Assembly (NCBI GenBank): GCA_029982245.1 | Contig: JARRBX010000002.1 | Span: forward strand, 1 to 62,698 | From: Candidatus Atribacteria bacterium | GTDB taxonomy: Bacteria; Atribacterota; Atribacteria; Atribacterales; Thermatribacteraceae | Length of the DNA: 62,698 nucleotides | Direction of reading: 5' to 3' | Shown: positions 57,085 through 62,698 of the stretch, piece after piece | Layout of the letters: every line of letters starts with the position of its first letter | How positions within the stretch are numbered: position 1 is the first letter of the stretch | Program-made: the position numbers and the translations under genes | Notes under the pieces: generated by a model | What the model saw: only the letters and a program-made list of their open reading frames with translations | Databases searched by the model: none | What the model was told of the DNA's origin: nothing

Positions 57085-58791
57085 ATAGTCCAAGAGCTTC
57101 TCCAGATCATAGGTGTTTAAAACATCGCGAGCAGTAAGCCAGGCTCTTCTGGCTTGCGCTACCCCAAGACGCATGTAATCAAGAGACTTAGGTTCATGAG
57201 CATCAGTAGAGATAATCATCTTCAAACCAAAACTTTCTTTGGCCTTGCGAGCATCAATGTCGCGCAAATCCAGACGTTCTGGCTGGGCGTTGATTTCCAG
57301 GAAGGTGCCTGTCCGAGATGCCAGTTCCAGCAAGCTGTCCAGCTCCGCGCTGTAGGCTTCCCTTTTGTTGATAAGTCTACCCGTAGGATGGCTGATTGCC
57401 TGGACATAAGGATTGTGCATAGCTTTTTCAAGGCGCATCATAATTTTTTCTCTCGATTGGTTCAAACCCGAATGCAAGCCTCCTATCACTACATCGAGTT
57501 TTGCCAGATCTTCATCTGCAAGGTCCAGAGAACCATCGCTCAATATGTTCACTTCCACACCTGAAAGGAGCAAAAGTTCTTTCCTTTTGCTGTTCCATTC
57601 CCGAATTTCTCTACTTCGTTTTTGCAATTCCTCAGGACCAAGGCCGGAAGCGACTGCGAGAGATTGAGTGTGATCACAGATAGCCAGATACTGATACCCT
57701 CTTTTCAGAGCTGCTTCAGCCATTTCTTCGATAGGACTCAACCCGTCACTCCAGCGAGAATGCACGTGCAAGTCTCCCTTGATGTCTGCAAGCTCTATCA
57801 AAACAGGAAGTCTCTTTTCAAGCGCAGCCTCGATTTCCCCCTGATCTTCGCGCAACTCAGGAGGAATCCACTCCATACCCAGAATCTCGTAAATCTCCTC
57901 TTCTCTTTCGCCACCTACCCGCTGGCCATTATCTATCCTGAAAATTCCGTACTCATTGACTTTCAAGCCTTTCTTGATTGCGATCTCTCGCAATCTGATA
58001 TTATGAGCCTTCGAACCAGTAAAATACTGGAGCGCTGCTCCAAAAGAAACTGGCTCTACCACCCTCAGGTCCACCTGTAAACCATCGTGAAGCACAACGC
58101 TTGATTTGGTAGCCCCTTTGGCAAGAATCTCTTTCACCACAGGTAGAGCAACGAACACATCCATTATTTTCTCTGCTTGAGAACTGGCCACCAGAATGTC
58201 TATGTCTCCTATGGTTTCCTTCATACGGCGCACGCTTCCTGCGGGACTTATTTGTTCAACACCGGTTTTTTCTTTAAGTAGGGCCACGATTTCTTCAACT
58301 ACTGGCAATACCTGCCCAAGGAGCATCCTCCCCTTTTGACGCTTTAGCATCTCGAGGCCTTTTTTAATCTTTTCTTCACTCTTGGCACCCAAGCGAGGAA
58401 GATTACGAAGCTTCCGTTCAGCGATTGCCTTCTCAAGCTCTTCCAGGCTCTTTATACCCAGCTCCTCATACAGTAACTTGGCAAGCTTGGGGCCAAGCCC
58501 TGGAACTCTGGTAAGCTCGATGAGTTCAGGAGGAACTTCCCGGGTCAACTCCTCAAGGTATTGCATCTTTCCCGTCTGCAGGTATTCTGAAATCTTTGCA
58601 GCAATACTCGCTCCAATACCCGGTATTTTGGTAAGTTCACCCCTTCGCCACACCTCCTCAATTGGTTCCGGCCAGGATTCTATACGTCGCGCAGCTTCCT
58701 CGTGGGCAACCACCCTGAAGCGATTTTCGCCTTTAATCTCGAGCAAAGTAGCAATGTCCCGGAGTATCTTGGCCACTTCCTGGTTCCTCAT
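57040..58791 (-). CDS. polX: DNA polymerase X family protein with PHP domain
   Basis: 583 residues from ATG 58791, which follows GGAGGGTT; an upstream in-frame TTG is less well placed. Order: helix-hairpin-helix N-terminus (KIPGIGASIAAKI, RVPGLGPKLAKLLYEELG, NLPRLGAKSEEKI), the nucleotidyltransferase with GSVRRMKETIGDIDILVAS, and a C-terminal PHP domain (GDLHVHSRWSDG, AICDHTQ, GGLHSG, STDAHEP). Bacterial PolX fills gaps in base-excision repair, and its PHP domain gives 3'-5' exonuclease activity. It overlaps nadE convergently. Confidence 0.94.
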   Translation of the reverse strand: MRNQEVAKILRDIATLLEIKGENRFRVVAHEEAARRIESWPEPIEEVWRRGELTKIPGIGASIAAKISEYLQTGKMQYLEELTREVPPELIELTRVPGLGPKLAKLLYEELGIKSLEELEKAIAERKLRNLPRLGAKSEEKIKKGLEMLKRQKGRMLLGQVLPVVEEIVALLKEKTGVEQISPAGSVRRMKETIGDIDILVASSQAEKIMDVFVALPVVKEILAKGATKSSVVLHDGLQVDLRVVEPVSFGAALQYFTGSKAHNIRLREIAIKKGLKVNEYGIFRIDNGQRVGGEREEEIYEILGMEWIPPELREDQGEIEAALEKRLPVLIELADIKGDLHVHSRWSDGLSPIEEMAEAALKRGYQYLAICDHTQSLAVASGLGPEELQKRSREIREWNSKRKELLLLSGVEVNILSDGSLDLADEDLAKLDVVIGGLHSGLNQSREKIMMRLEKAMHNPYVQAISHPTGRLINKREAYSAELDSLLELASRTGTFLEINAQPERLDLRDIDARKAKESFGLKMIISTDAHEPKSLDYMRLGVAQARRAWLTARDVLNTYDLEKLLDYLSRKRKTRAGSIPD

Positions 58792-58806
58792 AACCCTCCA
58801 TCCCCT

Positions 58807-58835
58807 TTGCAACCTTCACCTAACAATGGTATCAT
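58807..58835 (+). promoter_or_regulatory. Candidate promoter for the lytic transglycosylase
   Basis: TTGCAA (58807-58812), 17 nt, TATCAT (58830-58835). The predicted start, about 58842, is only 2-4 nt before the ATG at 58845, and no ribosome binding site lies upstream, so the mRNA may be leaderless. Confidence 0.45.
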
Positions 58836-58844
58836 AACTCACAA

Positions 58845-60953
58845 ATGAAAAACAAAAAGAGAACGAAAACGCTCTCACTATATTCATCCCCGCAAAAAAC
58901 TGCCAGCATTGCTTTCTCACTCTTAATTTTAATGGTTCTTCTCTTTTTCTGGAAACCATCCTGTGAAGCAGAGAACCAGGAAAACTTCTTGCAAATCGCT
59001 GCTTTGGTCGAAAGAGGAAAAATGGACGAGGCCGAAATACGAATCCTACAAAGCCTCGGAGAAAGCGAATTATTTTGCATCGACCACGCCTTATACCTTT
59101 GGCTTTCTGCTCTTCCCGACACCTCGTTCCTGCAAAAAGCTCCTCTCTGGTTATCGCTTGCTGAAAAGCTTTTCCCAGACTCCCCCCTCCTTTTTTCAAT
59201 CTACCACCAGAGCGCAGAACGCTACCTCAAAAATGGTTATTCTCAACAAGCCTTGACTTACACCATAAAAGCCCTGCAACATGCATTTCTGGCTGAGCAG
59301 CGCCAGCAATCCCTGGCCTTGATGGTGGAAACGCTTGCCCAAAAGGGCAAATATAACGAAGCAGGATTGCTTTTAAAAACGGTCTTCAAGCAATACTCTA
59401 CCCAGAAATATGTTCCAACCAAGGAATTATTTTCACAAATCTTCCCTGAACTAAAATTGGAAAGCCTCTCTGTAAGTTCACTCCTGGACCTGGCTTCGTT
59501 TGCACTTTCTCTGAATCTTTTCGAGGAAACCAAAAGCATGCTCCAAGAAGTGGAAAAACGCTCTCTCAACCTCTTGCAAAAAGAAAACCTTCTCAACTTG
59601 CAAATACGATACCTGCTCACTGTTAACGATCTATCCCAACTGCAAAAACTCCTTGAAAAGTACGGCAGAGAAACCTATTTCCAGGAAACATTACTCTTTT
59701 ACCAGGGGGTCTTAAGTCAGCGCTCCGCGAATTACTCCAAAGCTATAAACCACTATCAGAAACTGCTCCAGACCTATCCCCATTCTTCCTATCTTTTCAG
59801 TGTTTACCTCAATCTTCTTGCCTGCTACCAGAGCCTGGGAGATGATACAAATTATTCACTCGTTCTCCATAAGGCGCTGGAGCTTTTTCCCCAGAAAGAT
59901 ACCTTCTATCTTGTATGGTTTCAAAAAGCATTGAGAGAGGGCAACTCCGAACAAATCCAAGCAGCTCTGGAAGGCTTACAAAAGTTTCCGCAGCACAAAA
60001 ACCGGGCCCTCTTCTGGTCTTATAAACTGGGCAAAAACAGCGAGCCAGAGCTCCTCTGGGAAATTCTCGCAGACGAAAACATCGACTACTACTTCGTGCG
60101 CAGCTGGCAGGAGCTAATCCAAAAAGGCTATAATCCGCAGGAACACTTTCACATCGAGAACCGACCACTTCCGGTAATAGAAAACTATCCGCAAAACTTG
60201 TCAACCCAGCTTGAAAAAGCTGGAGAACACTGGAAGAGCTATCTTTTTTTGAAAGAAAAGGGATTTTACCAGAATGCAGAGATAGAACTGCTCTTTCTTT
60301 ACCACAAAAATCCCTCTGCAAAGCTCCTACACCTTGAGTTCGTAAGGCTTTACATCAGTATGGGTGAATATCGCAAGGCTATTCTCCATACCCTCTACTT
60401 ACAACAAAACTTTTCCCAAGCCAACCAGAATTTGCTTTTACTCTCTAACCTTTATCCCCTCTTTTTTAAGCAAGAAGTTGAAAAGGCTACCCGTCTCTTT
60501 CCGGAAGTAGACCCTTATTTAGTGTTTTCAGTGATTCGTGCCGAAAGTCTCTTCGAGGTTACCAGTCAATCCCGGGCAGGAGCTCTGGGACTTGCACAGC
60601 TCATGCCCCAAACAGCACAGTGGATGTTAGAAACCGGTAAGGCAAAACTTAAGCTCGAAACCATTGATGAAGAAACCCTACTGCAACCTGAAATTAACAT
60701 TCACATCGGTGTTGCCTATCTCGATTACCTTCTAAAGCAGTTTGAAGGAAAACTAATTCCCACCATTTGCTCTTACAATGCTGGACCAGGCAGGGTAAAA
60801 CAATGGCTACAAAATTATTCAGAAGATCCCGATTTCTTTTTCGAAAATATCCCCTTTCCCGAAACCAAAGGATACCTTGAAAAAGTGCTTGTCAACTACT
60901 TCTATTACTCGCTGATATGGAAGGGTTCCTTTGCAATCGAAAAGCTTTTTTAG
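58845..60953 (+). CDS. Membrane-anchored soluble lytic transglycosylase with TPR-like repeats
   Basis: 702 residues. A basic N-terminus and hydrophobic segment (about 22-38) act as signal or anchor, with a cysteine at CEAEN. Residues about 45-540 are helical TPR-like repeats. The C-terminal SLT domain has VDPYLVFSVIRAESLFE (catalytic E567), SRAGALGLAQLMPQTA and ICSYNAGPGRVKQWL. Such enzymes cut peptidoglycan glycan strands, so a peptidoglycan wall is implied. There is no visible ribosome binding site. It converges on the DUF4432 gene with a 1-nt gap. Confidence 0.88.
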   Translation: MKNKKRTKTLSLYSSPQKTASIAFSLLILMVLLFFWKPSCEAENQENFLQIAALVERGKMDEAEIRILQSLGESELFCIDHALYLWLSALPDTSFLQKAPLWLSLAEKLFPDSPLLFSIYHQSAERYLKNGYSQQALTYTIKALQHAFLAEQRQQSLALMVETLAQKGKYNEAGLLLKTVFKQYSTQKYVPTKELFSQIFPELKLESLSVSSLLDLASFALSLNLFEETKSMLQEVEKRSLNLLQKENLLNLQIRYLLTVNDLSQLQKLLEKYGRETYFQETLLFYQGVLSQRSANYSKAINHYQKLLQTYPHSSYLFSVYLNLLACYQSLGDDTNYSLVLHKALELFPQKDTFYLVWFQKALREGNSEQIQAALEGLQKFPQHKNRALFWSYKLGKNSEPELLWEILADENIDYYFVRSWQELIQKGYNPQEHFHIENRPLPVIENYPQNLSTQLEKAGEHWKSYLFLKEKGFYQNAEIELLFLYHKNPSAKLLHLEFVRLYISMGEYRKAILHTLYLQQNFSQANQNLLLLSNLYPLFFKQEVEKATRLFPEVDPYLVFSVIRAESLFEVTSQSRAGALGLAQLMPQTAQWMLETGKAKLKLETIDEETLLQPEINIHIGVAYLDYLLKQFEGKLIPTICSYNAGPGRVKQWLQNYSEDPDFFFENIPFPETKGYLEKVLVNYFYYSLIWKGSFAIEKLF

Positions 60954-60954
60954 A

Positions 60955-62043
60955 TTAAACCCCCAAATATTCACGAAATCTCTTTATCTGGTCCGCGGTA
61001 TCAAGCACACCTATCTCAAGAGTAATGCGCTTTTCCTCACCAGGCTTCAGGAATTGGAGCCTCCCTTCGCTGCGCTCTTTGTTCCTTCCCAGTGGAAAAG
61101 CATTTCCAGGCTCCATACCCAGCACATATTCTCCCTCACCCAGCATCTTCCACTCTGTAAAGTAAGGCAAAGCCTGAACATCAAACTTAAGGTAAATTCC
61201 AAGTTGTATTTTTTCGTTCAAAAGCAGAGAAGCCGATTTGCCATCCTCAAGAGTTTTCGGGTAGTGGAGATACACCTTTTCAAAGTACCCTTTTTGAGGA
61301 GCCGTGAAGCGGTCCCAGTCTTCCTTGCCTTCTTCAGCATGTTCATCCCGGGGAATGGTTTTGGTCACTGGCAAAAGCAAACGGCTACCTTCGTCAAGAA
61401 CCGGATAACCAACATTAACGTGGTACAGAATCATAAAGGGACTATCCTGAGAACCCTCGTTGCGCACTCTATCCTCAATGTAAATAACGTTTTCTCCCAA
61501 GCGGCCCCAGATTTTGCGGTGCAAGACCAGCTTGTCGCCGAATACAATGGCTTCGCGAACTTTGCCTTGAACCCAGAAAATATACTGGTCCCCCTGCCAT
61601 TCTCCATCAGCCCAAACACAGCTTGCAGGAGTAAAGGAAGCTCTTCCGTGAAGGCCCAGTTCCTCTTCCTCGAGAAAGGGGTGAGTACTTTCATCTTTGC
61701 AGGGAGCTCCGTGATAGGTAAGACCACAAGTATTCATCAATCCTCCGTGGAAACCACGCAGCCACCCCAAACCTTCCGGTTCGAAGAAAAAGGGTGAAAG
61801 ATTGCCGGTTGCCGAACGCCAGGCTATGCTTATTCCTTTATAAGCAGTCCAGGCAATGTCCATACCTCGGTCCAGCAAGACGGTATAGTAGAGTCCGCCT
61901 CCAGTATTTACCTCCGCTATACGAACTCCCCGCTCCACGCCATCAGCAAGGCAGGCTAACCTCACTCCACCTATCTGAGAAATATCACCTACTCTTTTCA
62001 GTATTTCTTCTCTGGTTAACTCTTTACCAAAAAGAAAAGCCAT
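60955..62043 (-). CDS. DUF4432 / aldose-1-epimerase-like protein
   Basis: 362 residues. The pattern RGMDIAWTAYKGISIAWRS, then FHGGLMNTCGLTYHGAP, LHGRASF, and ILYHVNVGYPVLDEGSRLLLP is that of the DUF4432 branch of the aldose epimerase superfamily. Members probably bind a sugar or sugar acid; the substrate is unknown. There is no signal peptide. The ATG follows AAGGAGGG. It lies 6 nt after the ftsZ stop, so it is probably co-transcribed with ftsZ. Confidence 0.8.
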   Translation of the reverse strand: MAFLFGKELTREEILKRVGDISQIGGVRLACLADGVERGVRIAEVNTGGGLYYTVLLDRGMDIAWTAYKGISIAWRSATGNLSPFFFEPEGLGWLRGFHGGLMNTCGLTYHGAPCKDESTHPFLEEEELGLHGRASFTPASCVWADGEWQGDQYIFWVQGKVREAIVFGDKLVLHRKIWGRLGENVIYIEDRVRNEGSQDSPFMILYHVNVGYPVLDEGSRLLLPVTKTIPRDEHAEEGKEDWDRFTAPQKGYFEKVYLHYPKTLEDGKSASLLLNEKIQLGIYLKFDVQALPYFTEWKMLGEGEYVLGMEPGNAFPLGRNKERSEGRLQFLKPGEEKRITLEIGVLDTADQIKRFREYLGV

Positions 62044-62049
62044 AACTGC

Positions 62050-62698
62050 TTATTCCCTCCTTGATCGCTTAAAAATCCCCAGCACTTCATCAAGACGTGC
62101 TTTCCCTTCTGAACCTTTCTTTTGCTCCTCCCTCAAAAAAGCAGGAACATCAAGGTCGTCTTCAATGATGAGCTTGTCATCAATATCCTGCTCAAGTGCA
62201 TCAACAGCAATATTCTCAACCAGGGGAGGAACTTCTTCTGTTTTTTCCTCGGGTGCAGATTCAAAACGGGTTGCTACCAGGGTTACCAGTATCTCGTTGC
62301 TGAACTCAGGATCTATCTTATTGCCAAAAAGAAGGTCAGTTTCTGTACCTGCAGCCTTATTAATAATGTCAACAATTTGCTTAACCTCGTGAATCCCTGT
62401 ATCCGGACCACCAGTAATGCTTAAAAGGATAGACCGGGCGCCTCTAATGGAAACCTCCAGCAACGGGCTGGAAATAGCCATTTCTGCAGCTTGCTTAGCT
62501 TTGTCTTTACCCCGACCATGACCGATACCGATAAGAACCGTTCCCGCTCCAGTAAGGACTGTTCGCAAATCGGCAAGGTCCAGGTTGATGTCCTGAGGTG
62601 AAGTAATGAGGTCAGCAATGCCTCTCACTGCCTGGTAGAGAACAAAATCTGCCTTTTTAAACGCTTCTCTCAATGAAGTGTCCCGGTCCGCTATCTCC
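62050..62698 (-). CDS. ftsZ: Cell division protein FtsZ, C-terminal part (cut by window edge)
   Basis: About 216 codons are visible; the reading frame continues through the right edge, so the N-terminal GTPase domain is missing. The sequence DTSLREAFKKADFVL, QAVRGIADLITSPQDINLDL, DLRTVLTGAGTVLIGIGHG, GARSILLSITGG and EILVTLVATRFE matches FtsZ from helix 7 onward. An acidic linker and a short C-terminal motif (VPAFLREEQ, the FtsA/SepF-binding type) follow, then a basic tail. FtsZ polymerises to form the division ring. Confidence 0.95.
   Translation of the reverse strand, partial: EIADRDTSLREAFKKADFVLYQAVRGIADLITSPQDINLDLADLRTVLTGAGTVLIGIGHGRGKDKAKQAAEMAISSPLLEVSIRGARSILLSITGGPDTGIHEVKQIVDIINKAAGTETDLLFGNKIDPEFSNEILVTLVATRFESAPEEKTEEVPPLVENIAVDALEQDIDDKLIIEDDLDVPAFLREEQKKGSEGKARLDEVLGIFKRSRRE

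Overview
The window looks like the chromosome of a strictly anaerobic, probably thermophilic bacterium from a deep or under-sampled lineage. Pointers are a V/A-type ATP synthase with a sodium-binding rotor signature, the FeFe-hydrogenase maturase HydF, a corrinoid/folate C1 route built on MetV-MetF, and heterodisulfide-reductase (Hdr)-like electron carriers. Atribacterota- or Thermotogota-like bacteria would fit, but that is inference; no rRNA gene is present to settle it. I saw no transposon, phage, CRISPR array, tRNA or rRNA. Coding density is very high: the longest gene-free stretch is about 210 bases, upstream of rpoB. Many genes overlap by 4-20 nt, and TTG and GTG starts with good ribosome binding sites are common.

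Layout, left to right (nearly everything is on the minus strand). 1-12187: information processing, with tuf (cut by the edge), fusA, rpsG, rpsL, an L7Ae-like gene, rpoC and rpoB. Consensus promoters lie before rpoB and before the L7Ae-like gene. 12401-21677: V-type ATP synthase operon H-I-K-E-C-F-A-B-D followed by a metallophosphoesterase. 21790-28767: a divergent flavodoxin, then the purine genes purS-Q-L-F with a DUF429 gene at their end, and a Gfo/Idh/MocA oxidoreductase. 29293-31976 (plus strand): aspA-hydF. 31977-33659: two uncharacterised genes.

33704-50892 is the most interesting region. Read in the transcribed direction it is: corrinoid protein, fhs, an HdrA-like flavoprotein, a degenerate HdrA-like iron-sulfur protein, a short MvhD-like protein, metV, metF, an HdrC-like protein, a 1494-residue HdrA-GltD-HdrA fusion, MvhD, two iron-sulfur proteins and an FAD/NAD(P) oxidoreductase resembling FlxC/B/A, folC, and a methyl-THF:corrinoid methyltransferase. 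Formate (a FocA-type channel is encoded divergently) could be activated by Fhs. Methylene-THF could be reduced by MetVF, wired through the Hdr/Flx proteins to NAD(P)H and possibly ferredoxin, and the methyl group passed to a corrinoid protein. No HdrB, no FolD and no CO dehydrogenase/acetyl-CoA synthase gene is in the window. The gene content suggests a variant electron-bifurcating or confurcating methylene-THF reductase complex.

51831-62698: NifU-like protein, glyA, leuC/leuD-type dehydratase, nadE (plus), polX, a TPR lytic transglycosylase (plus, possibly leaderless mRNA), a DUF4432 epimerase-like protein, and ftsZ cut by the right edge.
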